A stretch of DNA of 23,759 nt, taken from positions 1-23,759 of the forward strand of contig CALAVA010000048.1 of assembly GCA_937892025.1 (NCBI GenBank), written 5' to 3'. Positions 16,191 to 23,484 of the stretch are shown one piece after another; the first letter of the stretch is position 1, and each line of letters opens with the position of its first letter. The translations under genes and the position numbers were made by a program. Below the pieces are notes generated by a model. That model did no database searches. It was not told the DNA's origin and saw only the letters and a list, made by a program, of their open reading frames with translations. This DNA is from an uncultured Bacteroidales bacterium. Lineage in GTDB: Bacteria; Bacteroidota; Bacteroidia; Bacteroidales; WCHB1-69.

Positions 16191-16290
16191 TTTGCAAGAA
16201 AACAACGGTTAAGTGAGAGCAGAAACAAAACTTGTTTTGGTTATGCCGAACGAGAGTTGTTTCTATAAAACAGATAATCCGCAAATGCGG

Positions 16291-16878
16291 TTAGACTACT
16301 GAATGACTGCCCAAGTAGAACGAGTTGGCAACGTTGATGCCATCGGCAGAAATGAAACCGAGGTAGATTTCAACGGTGTCGCCTGCCCAATCGGCTGGAA
16401 AGGTGAGTTCGGCGGACTGGTCGGCACGGGTGGCTGCGGAGGTGCTGAACACGGCTTCGCCTTTGTCGGTGTTGAATGCCAACGGCATCGCCACATCGGT
16501 GGCTTGGGCATCACCCTGTCCGCTGTTGTCGGTCCATGAGATGGTGGTTTTGCCAGCCGACATTGTGGCATTGGCGTTCAATGGTTGCGTGAGATTGCCA
16601 CGAGACACGAGAGCAAGCGAGTAGTCGAGTGCATAGTTTGGGAATGCACCGCTGACGGCATTCTTCACAATGTACGACATTGCGGCGTTGAAAGCCGTCT
16701 GCTTGTTGGCGTAGGTCTTGTAGCCTGTGCGGACGTAGGCAGTGATGGGTTTCAGGAAATCGAGCGTAAGCGAGAATTTACTGCGTTGCTCCATTTGTCC
16801 CTCGGTGCGAGGATTGCGGACACTCTGCGCATGACCACGCATGTAACTGATGCCCTTCCAACTTGAATAATTCGAATG
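16291..16878 (-). pseudogene. DUF6266-family protein, N-terminus missing
   Basis: The annotated-style ATG is at 16842 (183 residues), but conserved family sequence continues in frame upstream of it (YSSWKGISYM), back to about 16872. There it stops without a start codon, and a TAA follows at 16881-16879. DUF6266 proteins (Bacteroidetes, about 200 residues) normally begin with a further 20 or so residues, so the 5' end has been lost. Residues PRTEGQMEQRSKFSLTLDFL and a C-terminal beta-rich part (ELTFPADWAGDTVEIYLGF, then INVANSFYLG) fit the family. The function is unknown. The segment is clearly G+C-richer than either side, indicating a different origin. The break falls two bases after the HNH gene's stop. 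Confidence 0.75.
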
Positions 16879-16881
16879 TTA

Positions 16882-17670
16882 TCAACTTCCATATTTTTCT
16901 TTAAACAATTTTATCAATAGTCTCTGGCTTTTAGACGAAAAATTATGAATGTGCGTTGGATCTACTTCTGAATGGCATTTGATGCAAAGACATTGAAGAT
17001 TACTCTCTCGGTTGTCAGTCTTGTTTTTATTCACATGATGAACATGCATAAATTCTGATTCAAAAGGCGACACTTGAACTCCGCACTTCTCACAAGTATA
17101 ATTATGCTTTTCTCTGAATGCCGAACTTATTTCCTGCCAATCTTTTGTATATCCTGTTCGAGGATTGACTTCTGTATCCGTTGGTTGTTCTTCTTCTGCT
17201 GAAGCTGCATTACGCAGAATTTTAGCAAACTCAGAAGAATCCATGTTGTAATCTCTGTCATCGTAAATTATTGCTGCACAATTTTTACAGAGTGGCAAAT
17301 CAGACACTTCAACTTCATCATCATCATTATCCCAATCTAAAACTTTTACAGAGGAAGTGTTGGCACGACGATATTCTGGTATATCCCTTCCTGATAAAAA
17401 CTTTTGTATTGTCTCACATTTGCAAATATGGAAGCGAGGTTTTCCGTATCTTTCCAAACGATATTTACGCTTGTACAGATAAACCTGTCGTTTTACACCA
17501 TCTTCGTCAACTAAGAAAATCCCATCATCCGAAAACTCAAGATTTCCTTCATGAAGGCTGACCTCTTCGCTATCGATTTTACGCCAAGGTTCTGCTTTGC
17601 CAATATGGTAGCCCTTGCTTGTGAGCAAATCTTTCAATCCTTGAAAATTGCATATCGGTTCTTCTTCCAT
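16882..17670 (-). CDS. HNH endonuclease of the Zorya-like operon (ZorE-position)
   Basis: This encodes 262 residues. The C-terminal HNH domain has zinc-ribbon C193EKC196, the active-site stretch HVHH at 209-212, then N220, N224-L and LC-x2-CH at 228-233. This matches the classical HNH pattern HH..N..NL..LC..CH, a metal-dependent DNA-cutting fold. The N-terminal half (1-160) has its own possible zinc site, CKC at 83-85 and CKNC at 128-131, and an acidic patch DWDNDDDEVEVSD; I do not recognise it. The start is ATG 17670, eight bases after the ZorB-like stop. Last in the operon, it is the likely effector that damages invading DNA. Whether it is a true ZorE homologue cannot be settled by eye. Confidence 0.88.
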   Translation of the reverse strand: MEEEPICNFQGLKDLLTSKGYHIGKAEPWRKIDSEEVSLHEGNLEFSDDGIFLVDEDGVKRQVYLYKRKYRLERYGKPRFHICKCETIQKFLSGRDIPEYRRANTSSVKVLDWDNDDDEVEVSDLPLCKNCAAIIYDDRDYNMDSSEFAKILRNAASAEEEQPTDTEVNPRTGYTKDWQEISSAFREKHNYTCEKCGVQVSPFESEFMHVHHVNKNKTDNRESNLQCLCIKCHSEVDPTHIHNFSSKSQRLLIKLFKEKYGS

Positions 17671-17678
17671 GTCATTAT

Positions 17679-18374
17679 CTAATTTAGTCCATTTACAAAG
17701 TTTTCAAGCACTTCTTCGCCTGAAGTTACAATACGAAATTCAACACGACGGGAACGATCCTTATCTATTGGTAGGTTTGATTCTATTGTGTAATTGCCAT
17801 TTCTATCAACAGATTTGCCGTATGACAAGCCATTGGCCGTGAACCAATATTCCAATAATTTTTTCTCTTCTGTGGTATATGTGTCAAAAACTGGCATTGA
17901 ACGAAAATATCTCAAAACACTCAAAGAGCGTTGTTGTGAGAGAATTACATTGGCAAGGTATGCATCGGGGTCGAACTGTGGTGCAGGTACATTGTCGGTG
18001 TGTCCTTCAATACGAATTTCTACAATTTTGGAACGTAAACTATCATTCAAGAGAATGTGAAAATATTTGGGGAGAAATTCGTCTAATATCTGTTGAAATT
18101 GAGGTGTCAAGTCAGCTTTGCCAGAAGCAAAAAGCACCTGTGGATTGTTGAATCGCATTGACAAATCTTTGCCGATGGTCATTTGCCAACGATTTGTATC
18201 GCCTTCAAATTCTTTTACAAGTTTATCGTGTAATTGAGTTTTGGTTTCCACATAGTCAGTCAGCACTGTCTGGTTTTCCTGAACTTTGCGTATGTAAGAA
18301 ATTGCAATAAACAGGAAAATAACCATCAGACCTGTCATAAGGTCGGAAACCGACATCCAAACATTATGTTTCAT
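17679..18374 (-). CDS. OmpA/MotB-like protein, ZorB-like stator partner
   Basis: This encodes 231 residues. One N-terminal transmembrane helix (about 11-29, DLMTGLMVIFLFIAISYI) carries Asp11 in SVSDLMTGL, the position of the proton-binding Asp of MotB/ZorB. A coiled-coil linker follows, then an OmpA-like peptidoglycan-binding domain: FASGKADLTP 82-91, RIEGHTDN 121-128, LSQQRSLSVLRYF 145-157 and RSRRVEFRI 207-215. With the MotA-like gene immediately upstream (12-base gap) it should form a proton-driven, cell-wall-anchored inner-membrane motor. The combination with an HNH nuclease points to Zorya-type phage defence rather than flagellar or Tol-type export machinery. Confidence 0.9.
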   Translation of the reverse strand: MKHNVWMSVSDLMTGLMVIFLFIAISYIRKVQENQTVLTDYVETKTQLHDKLVKEFEGDTNRWQMTIGKDLSMRFNNPQVLFASGKADLTPQFQQILDEFLPKYFHILLNDSLRSKIVEIRIEGHTDNVPAPQFDPDAYLANVILSQQRSLSVLRYFRSMPVFDTYTTEEKKLLEYWFTANGLSYGKSVDRNGNYTIESNLPIDKDRSRRVEFRIVTSGEEVLENFVNGLN

Positions 18375-18386
18375 AACACCTTACAA

Positions 18387-19898
18387 TTAATTCCCATTTA
18401 CCATTGCTTGAATACAAGCATCTAATTCTCCTAAAGTTGTGCTTAATCGTGCGTAGAATTGTCGGTCAAGATTTGTGAGTTGATTGTTAAGCGATTCTGC
18501 ACCTTGTTTGATTATGCCAATTCCTTCATTCATGCCTTTTTTAGTATCCTTCCAGAATTGCTCGTTGTAGTCACGCATCTTATCCAGTTCTTCGAGTTTG
18601 GCAATGAGTTTTTCAACCTCCTCAACAAACGACTTGTGCTTTTGAATCCAGCTGTCAAGTGATTTGTTCGATTGGTCGAACTTTGCAATGCTGTCTTTTG
18701 TAAGAGATGCCGATTGTTCAAGTTTTGTTGCAATCTCAATGAATTTCTTGTCGTCAATCATCACTTTGTTGAGTTGTTCTATCAACTTAGATAGTTTTCC
18801 GCCGTCACTTACAAGAAGTTTAGTGTCGTTGGCAACAACGGTGAGATGTTCCGACGTGCTTTCAAACTCAGTCGCCATTTGTTTGTATTGTGCAGTCAGT
18901 TGCGAAATCATCTCTTTGTTCTCTTGTTGCCAAACATTCAGTTTCTCAACAGATTTGTTCAATTGGTCGAAGTTTTCTTGTACAAGTTTGCTAATCAATT
19001 CATTCATTTGTTTTTGGAACTCTTCGGTTACTTTCTTCATCACTTCAACAAGAGCTTCTGTGTTGCTCTTTTGAAGCAGTTCAGAAAATTCATCAAATTT
19101 GGCAGTAAGAAGTTTGTTTGTTTCAGTCATCTTGGTTTCAATCTCATCAACTTCAGTCCTCAACACCTCACTATATTTCTTCGTTTCGTCCAATTGCTCT
19201 TGATGGATTGATGAGGTTGAACTTTCTATATCGAGTATTCCAGAAACATTGCCATTTATCTCGCCAATGGTGGTTTTTATGTTGTCAATGTTTGTGTCTT
19301 GATTTCTATTGAGCAGTACTAAAGTTTCAAAATTGGTGTTCATCGCCTCAATGCTTTCAGTATTCATTTTCTCGAGTTGCGATTGAACACTATTAAAAAA
19401 AGTAACCTGAGAGCTTTTTATGGCTGTAATTTCATTCAGCATCTGAGTTTGTGATGCTGAACTACTTTGTATGGCAGTAATCATTTGCTGACTCATTCGT
19501 TGTATTTCTTTGCAAATGTTAAGAGATGCCTGTTCCGCAGAAGAAATGCCTTCTTCTTCCTTGTCAAATACTTTGTCTGTTACGAAAAAACGTAGGATCA
19601 GCGAACCTACCATGCCAGCAAGTGATGTAAAAAATGCGGTCTTCAAACCTCCAAGAAGCGTTGAAATACTTGCGTCAATCTTATCTGGAGAAGGATTGAA
19701 ATCGACTAAACCGAGAGTAATTCCAAGAAATGTGCCAATCACACCCAGAGCCGATACAATGTTTGGTAATGAGTCGATTATACGCCTGTTTTTGAAAAGT
19801 TTTTGATTTTTCCGTGCATACAAAGTATAAACCAACGATGCGAGAAAGACAACACCGATAACGACAAGGCAAATGGTTGTTACTGAATTTATTTCCAT
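18387..19898 (-). CDS. MotA/TolQ/ExbB-like channel with long coiled-coil tail, ZorA-like
   Basis: This encodes 503 residues. Three transmembrane helices are visible (about 6-27, 45-66 and 83-105), with the family segments LGVIGTFLGITLGL at 51-64 and LLGGLKTAFFTSLAGMVGSL at 81-100, typical of MotA/ExbB proton channels. Residues about 115 to 480 are Gln/Glu/Lys-rich coiled coil with no other domain, much longer than MotA, TolQ or ExbB but as expected for the cytoplasmic tail of ZorA. The gene follows the TerB-like gene by 15 bases and precedes the ZorB-like gene by 12, so the four genes form one operon. By family knowledge it is the motor half of a phage-sensing complex. Confidence 0.9.
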   Translation of the reverse strand: MEINSVTTICLVVIGVVFLASLVYTLYARKNQKLFKNRRIIDSLPNIVSALGVIGTFLGITLGLVDFNPSPDKIDASISTLLGGLKTAFFTSLAGMVGSLILRFFVTDKVFDKEEEGISSAEQASLNICKEIQRMSQQMITAIQSSSASQTQMLNEITAIKSSQVTFFNSVQSQLEKMNTESIEAMNTNFETLVLLNRNQDTNIDNIKTTIGEINGNVSGILDIESSTSSIHQEQLDETKKYSEVLRTEVDEIETKMTETNKLLTAKFDEFSELLQKSNTEALVEVMKKVTEEFQKQMNELISKLVQENFDQLNKSVEKLNVWQQENKEMISQLTAQYKQMATEFESTSEHLTVVANDTKLLVSDGGKLSKLIEQLNKVMIDDKKFIEIATKLEQSASLTKDSIAKFDQSNKSLDSWIQKHKSFVEEVEKLIAKLEELDKMRDYNEQFWKDTKKGMNEGIGIIKQGAESLNNQLTNLDRQFYARLSTTLGELDACIQAMVNGN

Positions 19899-19913
19899 TG
19901 TTTTCTAAACTAA

Positions 19914-20753
19914 TTATTTGACATAGTAATCAATATCCACATTTCGTTCTATCATGTGCAGTACACAGTGTGTTATTTCTTGTCCATCATGATAGATAGT
20001 CATGCCATAATTCTCAAAAGTTGCATCGCTCATTGGCGATCCTAATGTTTCATAAGCAAATTTGTCATATCCATAGCCACGCAATTCTATTTCATCGTCA
20101 GATGCAGAGATTACTTTCATAGGCTTTGTACCCATTGGTGTCGCTCCCCATCCGCCAGTGGCATCTGGATTATTTACGGTAACGGAATATCCTATACCAC
20201 CCGAAATGTTCTTTTCAATTACAACATCTCGGTTGCAGCTTTGTTCACCTCTCACAGAACAATTATTTTCGTATCGCTGATGAGTGTTGGAATGGAAGAC
20301 AAAAGAGCCTTCGGAAGGACGATTGCTCCCACTTATCAAATCTTGCAAGAAATCGTTTTCATCATCGTCATCTTGTGAACTATGCATATAAGCAATAGCG
20401 TCAATAATATTCATAGTAGGTAATTTGCAGATGAGCGAAACAAAATTCCAGAGTTTCATTTCTGCATCGTCAATATCACCATCTACTGCCATCATAGTTC
20501 CTAAATAAGCTGTCACATAACGCTTTTGAGCATCGTTCATTACTGCAATCACAGCAAAAGTTTCTTCTGGTTCCATACCATCTGATTTCTGTAGCAGATT
20601 CATGAAGTCTTTTGGTGCAATACCAAAGCGAAGAGCTTCTTTTGACATCATCGAGACTTCTCTTTTGTCAAGATTTCCATCGGCAAGTGCCATTGCTTTT
20701 GCTAATGCGATAATTGCCGCCATTTCTCTGTGTGAAAATTGTAAACTTTCCAT
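19914..20753 (-). CDS. TerB-like protein with an unknown C-terminal domain
   Basis: This encodes 279 residues. The N-terminal 120 residues are a TerB-type helical domain with its duplicated acidic motif: ADGNLDKRE at 24-32 and VDGDIDDAE at 90-98. A linker contains an acidic run (SSQDDDDENDF). Residues about 150-279 are beta-rich and Cys/Gly-containing (NCSVRGEQSCNRDVVIEKN; ISGGIGYSVTVNN; DDEIELRGYGYDKFAYET) and match nothing I know. It is first in the operon and only 15 bases from the ZorA-like gene. TerB domains occur in other defence systems (for example Shango) at membrane-linked complexes, so a sensor or regulator of the motor is plausible. Canonical Zorya operons, as I know them, do not list a TerB gene. 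Confidence 0.85.
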   Translation of the reverse strand: MESLQFSHREMAAIIALAKAMALADGNLDKREVSMMSKEALRFGIAPKDFMNLLQKSDGMEPEETFAVIAVMNDAQKRYVTAYLGTMMAVDGDIDDAEMKLWNFVSLICKLPTMNIIDAIAYMHSSQDDDDENDFLQDLISGSNRPSEGSFVFHSNTHQRYENNCSVRGEQSCNRDVVIEKNISGGIGYSVTVNNPDATGGWGATPMGTKPMKVISASDDEIELRGYGYDKFAYETLGSPMSDATFENYGMTIYHDGQEITHCVLHMIERNVDIDYYVK

Positions 20754-20817
20754 TTTTGTAAATCGTTTTTAGTAGCGGGCAACCATTCAGACATAAATTA
20801 AGCGTGAATCTTAACTT

Positions 20818-20937
20818 TTTGTCAGAGGCTGTGAGAAGAATGCCCATACACCAAAGTCAGACCCACGCTTAAGGCGTGGCATCCGCTAACTTCTTTTGGT
20901 GTATTTGTTGTTAGAAACTTCTCACATTCCTGACAAA
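20818..20937. repeat. Three-tier nested inverted repeat with central hairpin, 120 nt
   Basis: The arms, from outside in, are TTTGTCAG 20818-20825 with CTGACAAA 20930-20937; TGTGAGAAG 20830-20838 with CTTCTCACA 20918-20926; ATACACCAAA 20846-20855 with TTTGGTGTAT 20895-20904; and CCACGC 20863-20868 with GCGTGG 20874-20879. Each arm pair is perfect, separated by internal loops. It sits between the RloB-like stop and the TerB-like start, both on the minus strand. It may be a terminator, a processed leader, a REP/MITE-like element or a small structured RNA. TTAAGCGTG at 20798-20806 can compete with the central hairpin by pairing with 20864-20872. Confidence 0.75.
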
Positions 20938-21017
20938 TCCGAACGATAGCCAATGCTATGTTTAATACTATGTTTATTTTACTTTATTCCAATATTTTAT
21001 CTCGTTTAATTACACAA

Positions 21018-21806
21018 TTATTTATGTTCAATTCTTCTACGTTCAATTTCACTTCTTAGTTGCTCCAAACCCTCGTTTACATACGGCTTCATCTGTTCTG
21101 CCAACCGAAACATCTGCGTTGAAAACAAAGTCGGGAAGCCGTTTTCTTCCTCGTAGTTGTTCTCCGCATTGGCTATGTTCTGCTCAATGTTGAAGATGGC
21201 TTTTGTCGGTTTCAGTCCACCTTTTATTTGAGTGTTTGCCCATGTTTTGAAGGCAGAACTGATTTCCAATGTGTTTTGTGGTATTTCAAAACCTTCGCAA
21301 CGATCAGATTTTTCTGCATAATATAGCCACACTTCAAAGCAAGAATTACTGATAATCAATTCTATATCGCTTGCATTACATTCTTGTTGCATTGCTGGCA
21401 AAAACTGTTCAAAATGGTCAACATCGGTAATCAGGAAGTAGTGGTCTGTGTTTTCATCGCTTGCAGACTCTTGATATTCCTTTGTTTTCTCCGTTGCAAA
21501 TCTGACAATCGACGGTTTGCCTCCCTCGTCAAAGTTAGGTTCGGCATGGAATGCTATTCTTACGAATGGGAAAAGGTCTGAATTTCGGTCAATCAGCCGG
21601 AAATAGTCTTTTTCCCTTTCCTTACCGCCAGAATAAATGACGAACAACGCTTGTGGAATCTTAAATGCTTCTGGTTTTGTATATTTTGATTTTGGCACAG
21701 ACACACTCTCTGCACTGTTGAATGTTGCGACATCGCCTTTTGTCACAACACCCTCCAACGGTTCAATTTCGGGATTGCCCTTCTGATAGTGTCTGTCTGC
21801 TGCCAT
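21018..21806 (-). CDS. RloB-family TOPRIM-like protein (AbiLii-like)
   Basis: This encodes 262 residues. After a 50-residue N-terminal extension the RloB domain shows IYSGGKEREKDYF at 58-69 (the conserved Glu motif), FLITDVDHF at 124-132 (the DxD metal motif of the TOPRIM-like fold) and ISNSCFEVWL at 152-161, close to the SNPCFELWLL family signature. The start overlaps the stop of the ATPase gene by one base (TAATG), so the two are strictly coupled. ATPase plus RloB is the composition of RloAB/AbiL-type abortive-infection systems, related in layout to PARIS. The protein is the probable nuclease effector released when the ATPase senses infection; this is family inference. Confidence 0.88.
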   Translation of the reverse strand: MAADRHYQKGNPEIEPLEGVVTKGDVATFNSAESVSVPKSKYTKPEAFKIPQALFVIYSGGKEREKDYFRLIDRNSDLFPFVRIAFHAEPNFDEGGKPSIVRFATEKTKEYQESASDENTDHYFLITDVDHFEQFLPAMQQECNASDIELIISNSCFEVWLYYAEKSDRCEGFEIPQNTLEISSAFKTWANTQIKGGLKPTKAIFNIEQNIANAENNYEEENGFPTLFSTQMFRLAEQMKPYVNEGLEQLRSEIERRRIEHK

Positions 21807-23101
21807 TATTCAATGTTTGATATACGTGGCACACCGCCATAACGCCCTTCTTCGTATCCTTTCCGAATGTTCATCGTGTTGTGAATCTTGTAGTCGTTGA
21901 ATGAACGCATCACCGAGTTGCCATTTTCTTTCTCAACCATCCACAACTCATCAGGACGAACAAGTTCCTGCTGGTCTTGTAGCATAGTGAGATGCGTGGT
22001 GCATATCAATTGCCCTTTCGATTCACTATTGAAAAAGTATTTCAACAGTTGATAGATGAGCATCGGATGCATACTGTTTTCTACTTCATCTACAACAATC
22101 ACATTGCCTTTGCTCGCTTCGTAAAGGGCAGGAATAAGCGTCAGCAGCCTGACCGTTCCATCCGACTGTGTCGTAATGCTCATTTTCTTTTTATAACCAT
22201 CGATGCCAAATTGCTCGAACATAAATTCCTGAACAATCTGTTCGCCATTCTTCATTGTTATATTGAAGTTGTTACGGTTGTTTGAAAATGCCGATACGCC
22301 CGAATGGTCTGTTATTGATGTTCGTTGAAGAATTTGCTGAATCTCGTTCTTGTTCTTTTTGTCCGACATCCACTTGTCAATGGGTGTTTCACTCACCTTA
22401 AGCGACTCTGTAATATTCAGGTTCGACAAAAGCTTGTTGGCAAAGTCAAGCAACTGCTTGTTTTTCGACATCATATCTATCAAAAATGGCGTTTGGGTAT
22501 TGATAGTCACAATTTTCAACTCGTTCCTAAACCAGTTATATACTTTTGACAGATTGTCATCGTTTATGACTGGATATTGTTTGTTCAGACAAATAATGGA
22601 AGATTTCTGATTTTTCTTCAAAAGCTGCTCTGACAGTTTGCTGTCCGTTGACGGTGAAACGTTGTTGCCTTTTCTCTCAAATATTGTCTCATCATCTTTT
22701 TCTCCAATTCCAGACAAGCGAAGGTATTCGTTGATTGTATTCTTTTGAGAATGTTGAATTTCAACACCATAGATATAGTATTTCTCACTGGTGAAAAATT
22801 CAATCTCAATCTTTATCGATTCTTTGTTTGTTTTGACTAATTGAAAAAAGAAGTCTTTCAAGTCAATCTTATCAAGAAAGTTGCCATCAATCACAAACGA
22901 TTTCAGGAACTGCAAAACTTTTACAAAGTTTGATTTCCCAGCTCCGTTGGCTCCATATATCAAAGTATGTTTCAAAAGAGGAATTTGCCCAGTCTCATTT
23001 ATGTGATTGGGAAATATTTCTCGTTTTGGATTCGGAAACATATCAAAATCCGACCGTCTGTAAAACGACAAAATGTTTTGAAATGAAACTCTTAACAGCA
23101 T
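21806..23101 (-). CDS. AAA15/OLD-like ATPase (AbiLi/RloA-like)
   Basis: This encodes 431 residues from ATG 23101 (MLLRVSFQNILSF); a longer reading to 23212 would run through the promoter. The N-terminus has the ABC-type strand LRVSFQNILSF and Walker A GANGAGKS at 50-57. A central helical insert contains the lid. TTQSDGTVRLLTLIPALYEA is the signature-like region, VIVVDEVENSMHP (Glu339) is Walker B and ICTTHLTML is the H-loop (His370). This is the AAA_15/AAA_21 family of defence ATPases that dimerise and hold a nuclease partner, here RloB. It is first in its two-gene operon, with its own promoter 26 bases upstream of the ATG. Confidence 0.9.
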   Translation of the reverse strand: MLLRVSFQNILSFYRRSDFDMFPNPKREIFPNHINETGQIPLLKHTLIYGANGAGKSNFVKVLQFLKSFVIDGNFLDKIDLKDFFFQLVKTNKESIKIEIEFFTSEKYYIYGVEIQHSQKNTINEYLRLSGIGEKDDETIFERKGNNVSPSTDSKLSEQLLKKNQKSSIICLNKQYPVINDDNLSKVYNWFRNELKIVTINTQTPFLIDMMSKNKQLLDFANKLLSNLNITESLKVSETPIDKWMSDKKNKNEIQQILQRTSITDHSGVSAFSNNRNNFNITMKNGEQIVQEFMFEQFGIDGYKKKMSITTQSDGTVRLLTLIPALYEASKGNVIVVDEVENSMHPMLIYQLLKYFFNSESKGQLICTTHLTMLQDQQELVRPDELWMVEKENGNSVMRSFNDYKIHNTMNIRKGYEEGRYGGVPRISNIE

Positions 23102-23126
23102 AACATAATATGTTTGAACACGGCTG

Positions 23127-23134
23127 CAAAGATA
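23127..23134 (-). promoter_or_regulatory. Bacteroidetes -7 box for the ATPase-RloB operon
   Basis: The minus strand reads TATCTTTG here, 25 bases before the ATG at 23101, leaving a very short leader. It supports the 23101 start over the longer frame. Confidence 0.7.
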
Positions 23135-23292
23135 CAACTTTTTTTCTTTATATTGCGTGAAAAAATCACGTAAAAACTTCACATTGACTAAACAGAGAAC
23201 AAAATGCAACATATAATCACCTGATATTTAGTGCAATTATTATACATCTGCTATTCAACTTTATTAGGGGGGGCTATGTGTGGACGAAGCTA

Positions 23293-23466
23293 AAAACAGA
23301 GCAGGTAAAGCAGCGTTGGATAAATTACTCACGCTCGGCAATGCTCGAACAAGTTCGGCATTGCTCTCGCTTGCACAAAATTGAAGCCACTTGCCTTGCC
23401 CTTGCAAGCATGTTTTTTTATGCCTAAGTGAGCGAAGAAGGAATACCTTTTTACCTGCTCTGTTTT
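23293..23466. repeat. 174-bp element with perfect 17-bp terminal inverted repeats and internal hairpins
   Basis: AAAACAGAGCAGGTAAA at 23293-23309 is the exact reverse complement of 23450-23466. Inside, GCAATGC-T-CGAAC and GTTCG-GCATTGC (about 23337-23363) form a near-perfect hairpin, and GCTTGC near 23370 can pair with GCAAGC near 23404. It lies directly downstream of the Argonaute stop on its strand. It could be a MITE, a dispersed Bacteroides intergenic repeat, or a structured RNA or terminator. It has no coding capacity of its own. Confidence 0.7.
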
Positions 23467-23484
23467 GTAGCGGGGGAAGGTTTT

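Larger units (their letters stand above)
15698..16290. other. 593-base gene-free region with a probable small RNA and two terminators
   Basis: No convincing protein gene is present; the 83-codon minus-strand frame at 16033-16284 crosses two terminator hairpins. The stretch 15698-15880 is AT-rich and shows nothing recognisable. From 15915 there is a promoter box, an extended hairpin and a terminator on the plus strand, followed by a separate terminator serving the minus-strand gene to the right. The compositional change from AT-rich to G+C-richer DNA falls somewhere around 16.15-16.29 kb. Confidence 0.6.
23102..23484. other. Gene-free region between the ATPase operon and the Argonaute fragment
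   Basis: This contains the ATPase promoter, a 7-G run at 23267-23273 and the long inverted-repeat element at 23293-23466. The minus-strand frame of 117 codons at 23264-23617 passes through the repeat and overlaps the Argonaute reading frame, so I do not accept it as a gene. Confidence 0.6.

Noticed and set aside
16033..16284. 83-codon minus-strand frame
   Set aside because: It crosses two terminator hairpins, has no recognisable domain and no ribosome binding or promoter signal.
18387..19898. TolQ/ExbB or flagellar MotA export machinery
   Set aside because: No TolR/ExbD, TonB or flagellar genes are nearby. The long coiled-coil tail, the OmpA-domain partner and the HNH gene fit a Zorya-like system better.
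20818..20937. Integron attC site
   Set aside because: The nested arms recall attC folding, but no matching R'' / R' core (RYYYAAC and GTTRRRY) pair is present at the ends and no integrase or cassette array is seen.
23293..23466. Retron msr-msd RNA
   Set aside because: Long terminal inverted repeats with inner hairpins look retron-like, but there is no reverse transcriptase gene in the window.
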